A DNA stretch of 64,000 bases from Todiramphus chloris collaris (taxonomy: Eukaryota > Chordata > Aves > Coraciiformes > Alcedinidae), in assembly GCA_025345505.1 (NCBI GenBank), contig JANVCC010000018.1, forward strand, positions 12,592,231 through 12,656,230, written 5' to 3'. Below the pieces are notes generated by a model. That model saw only the letters and a list, made by a program, of their open reading frames with translations. It was not told the DNA's origin and made no database searches. Every line of letters starts with the position of its first letter. Within the stretch, counting starts at the first letter, position 1. Below are positions 1 through 12,553 of this stretch, piece after piece. A program made the translations under genes and the position numbers.

Positions 1-1862
1 CTGCAGTCAAGTGTTTTTCATCACACTGAAGCTCTCTTGTGTGGGGTTCTCTGCAAAATTTAATGACCACAGTTCTTTATTTGAAAAAGTACTCTTTTAC
101 AATGACATTCTGCTTGAGCACCACAAGCAAGTGAAGTACATAAAAAAGATCCACTACAAAACATGAAAATGCAGCCTGCCATAGTATCTGAAGCAGACCG
201 TAACAAATGAAACACTCTTCTAGAGTAGCAGCAAAGGAGGAACTTGGTAGCTTGTATATATAAATATATTTATTCCCTGGGAATGAGTTCTAATTGATTG
301 CCAAGTACACGGGAATACTTCAGTACATTATTTTCTGGAAGCAGAAAGCATGGCTGTGGCTTTGAAAGGAGAATTCTGCTGAATGCGCAAGATTAGTATT
401 ATGCTTAAAGCCAAAAGAGAAATTCAGCAGGGTAAATTTTTTTCTTCAGATAGTTGCTACAATAATCAGAGCCCTGTTTTATGGCTGTGTTATCAAAGGT
501 GTTTCACACAAAAAAACCCTCTCTGCTGTATTCAATACCTTGTTCTCATTATGCTTTTTGCTAGTAGCACTAATCACTCCTCTATTTTTACACTGAGCAT
601 TGACATTGTGAATTCACTATTGAGAACAGAAACCATGAGAAAAAATAAATAAAAAAAAAAAACAAAAAAAGGGATCTAGCAATTTTTCAGTTGTATGTAT
701 CTTTTGGGATCACTATTAACAGATAGCGATTTCAGTACATCCACATACACCTGTAATTGTCCTGATTATATATAAAATACTTCAAGTTAAACCTCTTCCA
801 TGTGATTATGCCCAATTCATTTGCTGTTAAATAAGAGCCAGGCAGAGGAGAATGTGTTCTGGTCCACACTGCAATTTACAATGTACAACAAAGCAGCTGC
901 CCTTTGGGTTTGGACAGAGTTACTCAGAGAGTAGGTAGTTTAGCTTATCCAGGGTGTTACAGAATGACAGCCTTCTTTAAAGAACATGGGTATAGTAGCA
1001 GAAAATAGATAACTATATTTTCAGAGCATAGTTGATGAAGTGAAGCCATTTTAGGGCATATCATTATGTAATAAACTGCAAGTAAATCAGTACAAAGTTC
1101 CCATTCCTGAAAGGGTCAAAAATCCTCTCTACCAAGAATTTCTGTTTCTGATAGAAAAAGGGTATAGCTGTAATGGTAAACTGAAGGAACCCTGAACTTG
1201 TGACCAAATAAAAAGGTATTTCAACCTCTGAAGGAAAGTGCTAGCATTTAAATCACAAGCTGGAAATATTACCTGACCTGTCTGAACTCCTGACCCTTGC
1301 ATGGAGATGAAGTGCTGGCTGGCCTAAGCCAAAAGAATAGTAAACACCTACAGACAGTCCAGTTCTCATACTTGTGTCTGTTCCCTGACATTACTGAGGC
1401 TAACAATGAGGTTGTAGCCTGTTCCTTCTTAGGACCAGACATCTCTGAAGTTGCCCGGGGAAAGCACTGTAAAAAAAAAGTCTGCAGAAAATTACTCTTA
1501 GAGCAGACTTAAAGGTCTTCATGGAAGGAAAGAATCTACTTGGAAGAAAGTATTTTACTCAAAAAAACTCCCTTCAAAATACACACACTGATCTCAGGTG
1601 TGTTCTGATTTAAATGTGTGTAAATCTGCACTTTTAATTCAGCTAGAGACTGGATAAGAAATCTAAAGGAAAATGTCAATAAGTGATTTTAATAAATTCT
1701 GAGACTTAGTTAAAATGTACAAACTAGAAGCACATCTAATCCTTTCTAAATCCAGTCAATCTAAATGAATAGCAATACATGTAATTGTAGGAAAGAAACA
1801 CCCCTTTAAGGACACTTGTTTTGACAAAAGAGTTATTTAGCATCTGCAAACCATAATCAATT

Positions 1863-1904
1863 ATGATGATGTTGATGACAAGGATGATGATGATGAAGAA
1901 GAAA
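1863..1904. repeat. GAT-type trinucleotide microsatellite
   Basis: An imperfect run of GAT units, passing into GAA-rich sequence at its right end. It has about 10 interrupted units, so it is probably only modestly polymorphic. Confidence 0.8.
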
Positions 1905-4900
1905 ATAACAATAAAAAGAAAACTTCATTATGTAGAAAGCTTCTCAGTACCACGGTGATGTTAAAGTGGACAAAAAGCCAGCACCAACCAAGAAGAAATA
2001 ACTACAATACATTCAAGATCTAATGAACACAAAGTCAGGATCTGACTGTCTCTGGTTTCTGGTATATATGAAAACCAAGAAAATTTTATTCCTTTTACTC
2101 CTCATTTGGATAGCATGACCTATGAAAAATGTAGCATTTAAAAATATCTTTACATTACTGCTGTCTAAGGATGGTGCCCCTAATGGTACCAACACTGGGA
2201 ATAATATAATTTAAAACTGTTTACCTCCTATGGCCACTGTTCCTACACTTATGTGAGCTGCATGAAGCCTGAGGTCAAATTTGAACTGGGAGTTTAGAGA
2301 CAAACCTCCTGAGCTAAAACATTAATTCAAACTGCCTTGGAATTATTCAAGAAAGACAAATGGAGAGACATTTTATCTTTTATTTTTAAGTCATTACAGA
2401 AAGAGTAAATACCCTAGAAGGAAAAGAAAGATGGGGCAAAAATAGGTTCATGATTGTGACTGATTTATCAGTGTTACATAAATACTGAGAATACATTAAT
2501 AGAACTATTAAACCAAAAGAAAGACTATTGCTAGGTGTGGCTTTTAAACTTAATGCTGAATTACAGTGTATGATTATTAACTAGTGGAAGACATAAATCT
2601 GTCAGCTGCTACTCAGTTTTACCTGACAGCATTCCATATCAAATAACATTCTTTTCTATATTATTTTTAATATCCCAGAAAAAAAAAATGCTGTTAGCAA
2701 ATAACAGAAAAGGATTAGAAAAGCACTTTCTTTTCCAGTTCCGCAGTTTGGTCTGCATCATAAAAAAGAAAATGAGAAAAAGCAAAATGAAAACTAGGCA
2801 TGGTTATTTCAACACCTTTAAGAAAAAAATTAAGACAAAATTAATGAATTTATGGATATCAGTTTTTAAATGTCAGAGTTGCTATTATGCAGAAGGAAAA
2901 CCAATCCCTACAATAATTAAAGTGACTATCTTTCCTTCATAAATTGAGTTTGATTTTTGTGACATACAATGCACAAAGTTAAAAGTCTTAATGTAAGAGT
3001 ATGAATTCAATGTTCTACTGTGAGGCTAAGTTTAACTTTGCAGGATATGGTGAAATAAACACAGACCACTAATCAATAATTTTATGATCAGCTTGTTTCC
3101 CTATATGTGAAAGTTTTTACAAAATTAGATGTTTTTTTCTCCCTTTTTTATGGCTAGAAATGAATATGTAAAGAGCTGTTTCCAGCTACAGTTTTGTGCC
3201 CTTGTGGGACTGAACATTTCTAATTAGGTTTATATAGCCCTTAGCCAAATTAGTAGAGTAGTCTTTTCAGTTTTCTATGCAAAAATGTAGGCCAGTCACA
3301 TGTAGGCATTACACAAACTTCTGTCTCAAATAAAGCACACTCCATTCTACTTCTGACAGCAGTGCATGTGCTCCATTAACTGGGTGCTTGTTTCCTCAGG
3401 TGATTCTGCATTAAGTAGGATTATTGTTATATCTTACAGCATATTATACTGTTAAAAGGATGCTGCTAATTCCAGAAGTGCACTGAAACAAATTTGAAAC
3501 AATAGCAGCATATGTGGATTTTGGTAGGATCCTAGGACTTAAGATCCAAGGATCTATTAAACCACTTTTGATTCAGAACAGTTTGGAAAGGTCAGTTACT
3601 TCATATAGTCTTATGCTACATTAATGTTAAGATAATTCAAATATTTTCATAGAATTAAGTTTAAAAAAAAAAAAAGTGAGTAAAAAGCTGTAATCAGTAT
3701 GCGGTAGAATAATAAGTCACAACTTCATTCACCATCAGCAATCAAGCTATCCTTATCCAGACATTGTACTAAATGACACTGTAAAAATGAATAGGAGAAA
3801 AAACTTTCCCTGGTGCACATCCCTAGGGCAGGGAAGGGAATCACAGCTTCATAGACCGTCCACTGAACACAGGTGGATGTTGCTTCCTGCCTGGACACAA
3901 GACACACAGAACCAAGTTATTCAAATGGCATGTGTAAGCCAGCTCTTGGCAGTGGACAATGTTTTGTTCTTCCTCTAGCGGATTTTTCCGAGTTGCTAGT
4001 ACTAATCTTTCCTGCTTTTTGAAATCAGTCATACTATCCATGCAATGCACCTCCTTCCTGTACCACCACTCTCCTGACATTCACCTTCTGTGTCCTTTCA
4101 GCTAAACCACCCTCACAGTGTCCATTCTTCCTCTCATGGACAACCTCCTCATCTTCATTCAGAGCATCCCCTGCTAGCTCCCACACTCTACTGATCTCCA
4201 GCTCCACACACAAGATATCCTCCTCTGCTGTGAACAGACTTGATGCTTACTGCCAGGGCATCTGTGTGTCCACTAGCACATCTCTGCCAGCATTTTGCAG
4301 TCAGCATGCATCAACATTCTGACACTCTGGCTCACTACTCTGGTGCCTTATTAATGGTAGGTCCATGGCAGACATAAAACAGGAAGTTCAAGAGATTGAT
4401 TTGGGACTTTGTGGGGAAAACCTCTTCCTGATTCATAGCAATCAGAAGAAAGTGAAAATTATAATTTTCCCCAAAACTTTCTTTCACCAGGATGTATTAA
4501 AATCACTCCGGATATTTAGTTCAAAGCCTAAGTCAGTTGTTGATTTTATCCTGAATATATAGTCTTAGCTTCAGCAACATATTTTGTGTGGATAAATTCC
4601 AGTAAACTAAGTATGCATGTGTAAAACCAGAAATGTGCCCATTTATGATGTTTAAATTTACTAATTATAAGAATCCTAAAGTGTCTCATCGCTCTTGCAG
4701 AATAAAATAGAGTTACTAGAAATTTGTGATTTGTATAAGGCATTCACCATGACAAAATCAGAGACAAGCAGGTGGAATATATGTAGATAGAGCTGCTAAA
4801 TGCAGGAACATAAACTTACACTTATATGCACATTTTTTCATTACAGGGAAGTGGTGGGACCATAGGAAAAAAATAAAAAAACTACTGAACACCTGAGCTG

Positions 4901-5296
4901 TTGTACATCACTCAAAATCTGTCAGTGTGAGTGACTGTCTAAGTCATGGGGCTGCCTCTATGAGTCCTTACCACTGAACGCTGGGAACCAAGATGAGGGT
5001 AAGTGAATCCTGTGATTTGAGTAGAGTTACACTCACTTATTAACACATAGTTTACCCAGGTTGTCAGATTCCAGAGCTAAGAAAGCCTGTCTATATGAGG
5101 AATGGATTGCCAGTGTGACTATACCAACAAAGCCTCTAAATGAGAGCTTATAGAAGGATAACTGATCTTCAGACCACAGTTTATATTGCTCTCCTAAATG
5201 AAAGGTACTATATCAAAGACAGGGGTTTGGGTAGGTTATTTTTTTTTTTCAGTATTACTGCCTTTGCATGTTTTGTTGTCATTATTGATTGAATGG

Positions 5297-5317
5297 CATA
5301 TATATACCATATATATG
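5297..5317. repeat. Short AT palindrome
   Basis: Nine-base perfect inverted arms (CATATATAT and its complement) are separated by 3 bases. It could form a small cruciform or simply be AT-rich low-complexity DNA. No function is implied. Confidence 0.6.
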
Positions 5318-6867
5318 TAGCTATTCTAGATAACATAATTAATAATTCCAGCATTATCAACATATTAAAACTACACAATTAAGCGCATGCTAGTCCAATC
5401 CCACCAGCTTAGTAATTGATATCAAGAAGAATGACAATGATCTTGTAGAAGCCCAAATCTCAAACTACACAAGTCTGTATAATTCATCATTAATATTCTG
5501 AATTACACCTGAAAGCACATTCAAAGCCAGAAAAGAAATTTAATGCAGGTGTCAGCAGGATTGATAAAGATTTTTGTTCTGCATGCAATTAGAGTGAAAA
5601 GAGATGATGATCTTAACTTACTCAAGAATATTGAAAAGTACCTGTCTTTTAAAATTAAAACTATGTCTAATTTTGAAGACCTTGGCAAGTAAGGACATCT
5701 GTGTTATGAAAGAGCCTTACAATGTTTTTGCAATATTCCTATTGCTTCTGTTTTTCAGTCTAAAAAGCTACTTCTTGATTCTTACCAGAAGTCACAGGGG
5801 GAGGAGTATTCCACCAGACTTATTTTCAGCAAGTAGTGGCTACTATAATGAAATGTTTATGCCACATTACACCACAATGTTTAAATCAAACTAAGGGTCC
5901 TAATATTTTAAGATACTACATGAAAAAAGTGCAATTTCTAGTCCAGTTTGATACTGACTCTAGTTGTGCCCTACTCCAAATAAGATGGCCCTAATTTGAC
6001 AATGAAATATCAACAGATAGAAACTAACAATAACATCCTATTTATTTTCTGTCCTGGAGTAGCATAGTCTTGTTATCCTCTAGTACCTCATTGCATTCTG
6101 ACAAAAACATCCAAAATTCAGAATACTTGTGTTTTTGTTCCATAAAATGGAATAAAGCAGAAGAAATAAGAGCTAAAATGATAATGATGTTTATTTTTCC
6201 TGATATTACTTCATCAAAACAAAATCTGGGAACCACCTGAAGTTTTAAGTTTGAAGCAAATTATTTCCCCAGATATTTTCAGTGGCTGAATCTCCATCAT
6301 TTTTTATTCGTAGATTGAAAATCTCTCAGATGAGGTGTCACCTTCTATTATTAATTAAAATATGAAGAGCTCTGTCGGCAGTACTTTTCCCCCTAAACTC
6401 TAAAATGAATGCAGAATAAGCTTCCTTACTGAGATTTATTTCCTTCAGCTGGATACCCAGACTGGTAAGAATATCTAAACTAAATTAAAATCAATATGCA
6501 TATGTCCTCATTCTGCTGCTCTAGGTTTGCTCTTACATCTTCCTATAACTTTTAGGAAAAATCTATATTGCCTTTGAAATTTCTTTCTCCACTCCATACA
6601 TACTAGCCAGGTAAACAGTAGAAATGATAGAAGCAGAAACCTTATAAGCTTTCAGATCTAACTGCAATCAAGATGTCCTTAAGAACTTCAAGAATGAGCT
6701 GAAAACGACAGCCTACCATTGTACCTGAAAACTGTGCACTGCCATCCATGTCTCCTAATTTAGTGCTGAGAGTCATCCAACTTTGTAATGTGTTAGGGGA
6801 ACATCAAAACTACTTGTCTATTAGGGTGAAATAAAAAATTTAGGTCTCTGGATATTTGTAGTTAGTT

Positions 6868-7750
6868 ATCACAGAATCACAGAATGTTAGGGGTTGGAAG
6901 GGACCTTGAAAGATCATCTAGTCCAACCCCCCTGCCAGAGCAGGATCACCTAAAGCAGAGAAGGAGACTCCACAACCTCCCTGGGTAGCATGTTCCAGTG
7001 TTCTGTCACCTTCACCATGAAAAACTTGCTCATGTTTACATGGAACCTCCTATGTTGCAGATTCCACCCATTGCCCCTTGTCCTATCATTGGACATCACT
7101 GAGAAGAGCCTGGATCCTCCTGACACTCATCTTTCACATATTTATACACATTAATGAGGTGACCTCAGTCTTCTCTTCTCCAAGCTAAAGAGACCCAGCT
7201 CCCTCAGCCTTTCCTCATAAAGGAGATGTTCCACTCCCTTAATCATCTTCGTGGCTCTGTGCTGGACTCTCTCAAGCAGTTCCTTGTCCTTCTGGAATTG
7301 AGGGGCCCAGAACTGAACACAATATTCCAGATGCAACCTTACCAGGACAAAGTAGAGGGGGAGGACAACCTCTCCTGACCTACTAACCACACCCCTTCCA
7401 ATCCACCCCAGGATGTCATTGGCCTTCTTGGCCCCAAGGGTGCATTGTTGGCTCATTGTCACCCTGCTGTCCAGCAGGACTTCCAGGTCCCTTTCCCCTA
7501 CGCTGCTTTCCAACAGGTCAGTCCCCAACTTATACTGGTACATGGGGTTGTTCTTTCCCAGGTGCAAGACTCTACACTTGCCCTTGTTATATTTCATTAA
7601 ATTTCTCTGTGCCCAACTCTCCAGCCTGTCTACATCTCTCTGGATGGCAGCACAGACTTCCAGTGTGTCAGCCACTTCTCCCAGTTTTGTGTCGTCTGCA
7701 AACTTGCTGACAGTGCACTCTGTTTCCTCATCCAGGTTATTGATGAATAT
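6868..7750 (-). mobile_element. CR1 LINE, 5'-truncated, minus strand
   Basis: The left edge is the 3' end of the element: two ACAGAATC-type tail units followed by the CR1 3' UTR signature (GGGGTTGGAAGGGACC, then a GATCATCTAGTCCAACC block). Going right, the sequence reads backward through the 3' UTR and the C-terminal part of ORF2 up to the FADDTKL reverse-transcriptase motif (about 7686-7703), and stops just upstream of it. The copy is therefore about 0.9 kb of a family whose full length is about 4.5 kb, typical of target-primed 5' truncation. Compared with the copy ending at 30711, it lacks a block of roughly 40 bases near the end of ORF2 (around 6955). It belongs to the group of CR1 copies here that share a CCCCCTGCC 3' UTR block. 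Confidence 0.95.
7151..7750 (-). pseudogene. CR1 ORF2 fragment (reverse transcriptase C-terminal part)
   Basis: The minus-strand frame is open from the 5' truncation point to 7151. It encodes the end of the reverse-transcriptase domain, with an intact FADDTKL catalytic motif, followed by the conserved LINE C-terminal region ([44 protein letters not shown]). The frame then breaks shortly after RRLR, where intact relatives continue. Motifs A and B, the linker and the whole endonuclease domain are missing, so no active enzyme can be made. The open frame of about 200 codons suggests a fairly young insertion. Confidence 0.9.
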
Positions 7751-10049
7751 AACCTCCTTAGATTTCTGCTTAATTCCTAAAAGGTTTTGTCCATCTTTAA
7801 CACAAAGATTGCCTTCTCCTGTAAGCAGATACCTTTGAAATCCATTAAGTGAGTGTGCATCTATTTCATCCGTCTGGCATACTGAATTTCACAAGGGGTG
7901 TGTGTTTCACACACAGGTGCCACCAGTTATTGTATATTACTTGATATGATCCACAAAGTGGATCTAAATTTTCCACCTTTCAAGGACTGTATATAAAGAA
8001 AGATGTGTCATCAAGTTAAAGCAGGTACTTGGTGACTCAGGCAGCAGAGTACTTGCATAGGAATATAATTCTCTGCTTGTAGTTAAGTCACTGAAACTCA
8101 GTTTTTCAGAGGACAATACCAACAAGTTTCTCATTTTCTAGGTGTCTAACTTGAGACTGTAGAGTCTGATTTATAGAAGTGCAAATGTAGTCAATAGATT
8201 GTGCTTTGAATGTACAAAATGCAATATAAACACTCTGCAAAATCAGATCCTGAATTTGTTATGCTGAACACCTACGTTTTCTAGATACTCTTGAATTTAA
8301 TCAATCAAGGGCAACAAATATTACTTAGTATAATGGGGATAAAACTCTGTTCATCTTACAAGAGCCTACAGAAATAAATTCAGAGCTTTCTGTGAAACAG
8401 ACACATATGATTGTGGGGGCAAATAGGGAGGACAAAATGAACAATATTGTCTTAAGAAAACTAGTTAATAATAAGTCAACATATCACAAAATGAGAAGAG
8501 GTTACAATATAAAATACATTCAGTCAGATTGAGGAAAAGTAGTTCAGGAACATATAAGAAATATTATAAAACTAGACTAATAATTTAATTTTTAGTTTTC
8601 CTTTTTAATTTTAAGTGCTTACTTAGAGATTATAAATTTTTCTATTATTTTTCCTTTCACATTGTTTGTTAAATTTTTGTGGGTTTTTGTGTCTTTAAGT
8701 ATCCAAGTTATTTTATAAATCACATTGAATTAAAATAATTTTTTTTTCCTATGTGATGGTGACTGGTAGTCACAAGTTTAAAATACATTCCTCAGATACC
8801 TAACCCAATATGTATGGCATGCATTTCTATACATGGAGAGAATTAGGTAGCTCTAGGGGAAAGAGATATAGTTCTATGCAATTGTGAAGAAATGCAATAA
8901 GACATGTCTACATTAATATTTTTAGAGTATGAATTACAGTAATTTTAGTGTAATTAATTCCAATACATCACAACTAGATGAATTAAAAAAAAGGAAAAAA
9001 AAATCTATTCATTTAAACTGGATGTACCTTAATTCAATGTTTGGGGTTTTTCTGTTGCCTTGTGGCTGCTGATGTTTATTATATTGTTCCTGGCAAATGT
9101 AATTTTTACATTATTTGTAGCCTGTAGGCAGTACAGAATGCAAAATAAAGTAAAATAGAATAAAATCTCTGTGTAGGACTGTGTCAACTAGATACATTAC
9201 ACTATAATGAATTCACCTTCCTTTGAATTAAAGTGTATTTACTACGAAAATTAAAAAAACCCCAAAACCCAAACAAAAAACCACAAACTTGCATGTTCCA
9301 TGTTTTGTAAGTTTTTTACTGTTCCTTTTCTTCAACAAATGGAACAATTTAAAGAGTTCCATATATAAATATAAATGATGTGGATGTCTATCTAAAAAGC
9401 TTATCTGAAAAACACCTATACAAGTAGATTCCAAATTTATTCACAGAAAATAGTATTTCAGATCACAGAAAGCCAAGTTTCCTAGTGAGAACAATTGTAT
9501 TTATGAAATCAGCTGTTTTTTAACAAAGACAGGATAAAAATCTAATTCTCCACCATTTTTATAAAAAGAGTGTGTTTGGGGTTTTTTTAATTAATAGGGC
9601 AGTATTGAATATCAGTCTTGGCTGCCTCTTCTGGATGTTGAAGTCTTCTATTTCTTCAACGAAAAAAATGTATGGCAGCTCTGCCCATGGTGTAGACATA
9701 GTAAGTGTGTCCTTGAGGGCCCAGTCCAACTCAGCTGAAGACAATGTCTGTCTTTTGACGTACTTCTGTGTATAGCTGAATTGGACCTTAAGGGAAAGGT
9801 TGACTAAAAAATGAGTTATATCAAACACTAAAAGAAGAAGCTCATCTCAGCCACAGTCCAAATCATGTCAGCTTTAATAGGAGCTGAATCTGCCCTCAGC
9901 CCTTGGCCATTCTGTGAACCTTACCAGCAAAGTGGTGTTTAACATAACACTAGCAGGGAGCATGCAAAAAGAAAAATCACAATAAAATTTAGTGCAAAGA
10001 ATAAATAGATTCTTTCATCTGCAAGAACATTTCTTTCTCTAATCAAAGA

Positions 10050-10106
10050 GTAGAAATATATATAGAAATGTATATAGAATAGTAGAAGTATATATAGAAA
10101 TATATG
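10050..10106. repeat. TAGAAATATATA-type minisatellite
   Basis: About four imperfect copies of a 12-base TAGAAATATATA-like unit, one interrupted by an insertion. This is a simple AT-rich tandem repeat. Confidence 0.8.
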
Positions 10107-10272
10107 ATTTTCAATGCTTTTTGCATGCTCCTGAAAATATTACAAAGTGTAATAAAGACTCAAACACATAATTTGAGAAATCAAAGATAATTGGAGAAAT
10201 CAACATGCACATTTCAGAATATGCAGATAAATAAATTTCCCAATGTAGTCTGACTTTTAATAGAAAACCTTT

Positions 10273-10306
10273 AATAAAGCTGCTAAAGTAAAAAAAAAAA
10301 AAAAAA
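10273..10306 (+). repeat. A(17) run preceded by AATAAA
   Basis: A run of 17 A follows AATAAA (10273-10278) by about a dozen bases, the arrangement of a processed transcript's 3' end. No coding retrocopy could be recognised upstream, so it may be chance in AT-rich DNA. Confidence 0.5.
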
Positions 10307-11986
10307 TCTACATGGGGTACTGAAGGCTGCATTCATTAGTTCAATTAAATCAACTAGCTCTACACAACTCCACTCAAAGGTCTGGAAAAGACAGCTCTGC
10401 TTGAACATTTCATTTTAATTGTGATAATATTGGCATTCTCCTCATGAAAGTCTTTAAAGGAAGAATGCAAAATAATAAAAGATATCCTTCTTTTAATGAT
10501 ATACAAAGAAGAGAGGAGAATAGTCAAATATAATAGTAGAAAATAATTAACACTCAAATATAATGATAGTATTGTTATGCTGATTAGGATACCATGAACA
10601 CAGCTTATTACTGGAATTCATGAGAAATTTATGTTATTTCTTTTTATTAGTGTCTGTGGAATGAGGCAAATTCAGCTTATAGAAACACAAGGATGCATTT
10701 GGTGGGGTTTTTTTTTAAGTTATGAAGGGTTTAAAAACCATAATTTCTTTTACTAATCAGTGGGAGCAAAATAGTTCTGCTTTAACCCTAAAGCAACTTT
10801 TGGTAACACTGGTTGAACAAAGCAAGAATAATTCATGGAATAGTTCCAGTTTAGCCAAGTTTGCAGATCTTTTATGTCAGGAAAACAATGCAAACCAAAG
10901 GGGTAGGCCTGACTCATAACTTCTAATGAAGTTAACAACAAATGGAACAAGCCATTTAGTCACAGCTGAAGAGATAATCTTTTCATAATGCTTCCGTTTT
11001 TACCTTTTCTTGGACATAAAATCTTTTCAAACTTTCTGAGGAAGATCAGAAAACTTAGCTTTTCTGTTGAAAGCATGAGGAACACTGATCATTCCATGAT
11101 CTACTCCCTGAAATAAATGGCTCGAGTATGGTCTCCAAGAGGAAAGATTTAACTTTCAGTACAACAATTTGCTGTCATTAATCCCTTACGGTCTAATTCC
11201 CACTATTTAATATCATCTAACTGTGTTTCTCTTTAGTGGTTCACATTAAATAAATACAATTTTATAACAATAAAGCAGGTTCAGCCAAAATAGTAAATGA
11301 GCTTTCTCAAGGAAGAGACAGTGTTCCAATAAAAGACACAAGCAATGCATCTGTTAGTGCTCTGTGTATGGAAGATAGTAATGCTCCAAAGACTGAAATT
11401 CAGCCTTGTGTGAGTTGGTGTTCTACTTAAAGGTCTCTAAATTGCTAACAATTTTGCAATGGTAGTTTTCTCCCTAGAAGGCATATTTCAGTATGGATAC
11501 TACGGAGGGCTATTATGTGCTGCAGGGTAGCTGGGTCAGCTGAGGTTTGAAAAGGCTTCCTCTGGTCTCACAGATGTTGGAAACTCTCCCTGAATCACAG
11601 TAGCTTCAGGGATAAACAACAGAGACTTCAGCTCATCCTGCTATTCTGAATTGCCCTGCTATGGGTTTGCCAACCTCAGATATGAGTGAGTGGTAGAGAT
11701 TGCAATGTCTGTATCAGAAGTATTGGAGAACAGTGCTGGAAAGTGAGGCAAGCATTTTCTGTTATCAGTGAGGTTAGGTAGGTGGAAGAATACTGAGCAG
11801 GTTTAGTGGCAAATTCTGCTGGGATGGATTTAAACTACAGTTTCTGTCTAATGCAAAGCACTGGAATGGCAAACACAGAAGCCTGCTGATTAAGAGCTGG
11901 ACAGCAATAATGGCTTTAAATTTGATCTAGCACATTGCAAACAAATCTTTAACTTTTAAAACCCCAGGTTATGTGCTCAAAAGGAC

Positions 11987-12553
11987 TGTCTTGGTTTAAT
12001 CTGAGTGAGTAATAAAGCCCCACACAGCCATTTGCTTACATCCCTGTGATAGGATAGGGGAGAGGATCAGAGGGGTAAAAATGAGAAAACTCATGGCTTT
12101 AGATAAAGACAGATGAATTAAAGCAAAAAAGTAATTCAGTCACTACCTTCCATCAGCAGGCAGGTGTTCAGCATCTCCAGGAAAACAGGGCTCCATCACA
12201 GATAATGATGTTTGGGGAAGACAAATGTCATAACTCCAAACCTCCCTCTCTTCCTTCTTCTTCCCACAGCTTTATATTGCTGAGCAGGGCATCTTATGGT
12301 ATGGAATATATCTTTGGCCATTTGGGGTCAACAGTTCCAGGTGTGTCCCCTCCCAACTTCCTGTGCACCCTCCACCTAGTCATTGGTGGGATAAGGAGCG
12401 GGACAGGCCTTGACTCTGTAAGCACCACTCAGCAATAACAAAAACACCCCTGTATTATCATAGTGTTTCCAGCACAAATCTAAAACATAGCCCCATAGTA
12501 GCCACTGTGAAGAAAAGTAAATCTACAAAATCAAGTTACTCCCCATCTTGACA
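11987..12553 (-). mobile_element. Solo LTR of an avian endogenous retrovirus (ERVL-like)
   Basis: It starts TGTCTTGGTTTAA and ends in GACA, as expected for LTR termini. It is clearly homologous over its length to the LTR at 45864-46435: shared blocks include the GAGAAAACT stretch, the GGCTCCATCA block, the CAGCTTTATATTGCTGAGCA block and the CCAGCACAAATCTAAAACATAGCC end. Orientation is minus, because TATAAAG (plus-strand 12270-12276) sits at the expected promoter position on that strand. The polyadenylation-signal region is decayed in this copy. No gag, pol or env remnant lies on either side, so this is a solo LTR left by LTR-LTR recombination. No clear target-site duplication was seen, which fits an old insertion. 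Confidence 0.85.

Larger units (their letters stand above)
1..6867. other. Unique AT-rich non-coding DNA
   Basis: No gene or recognisable mobile element was found over this stretch. Open frames are short and lack codon structure or paired splice sites. It holds minor simple repeats (listed separately), short A runs near 650 and 3662, and a less AT-rich, pyrimidine-rich patch at about 4075-4340 that I could not assign to any repeat family. Old, very diverged repeats could be present and would not be visible by eye. Confidence 0.6.
7751..11986. other. Unique AT-rich non-coding DNA
   Basis: No gene or named repeat was found. Short frames are present but none has coding character. Contents worth noting are an A/C-rich low-complexity patch at about 9250-9290, a TAGAAATATATA-like minisatellite, and an A run preceded by a polyadenylation signal (both listed separately). 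Confidence 0.6.

Noticed and set aside
4075-4340. Pyrimidine-rich, less AT-rich patch as a possible old LTR or exon
   Set aside because: No terminal repeats, no promoter or polyadenylation layout, no open frame with splice sites, and no family recognised.
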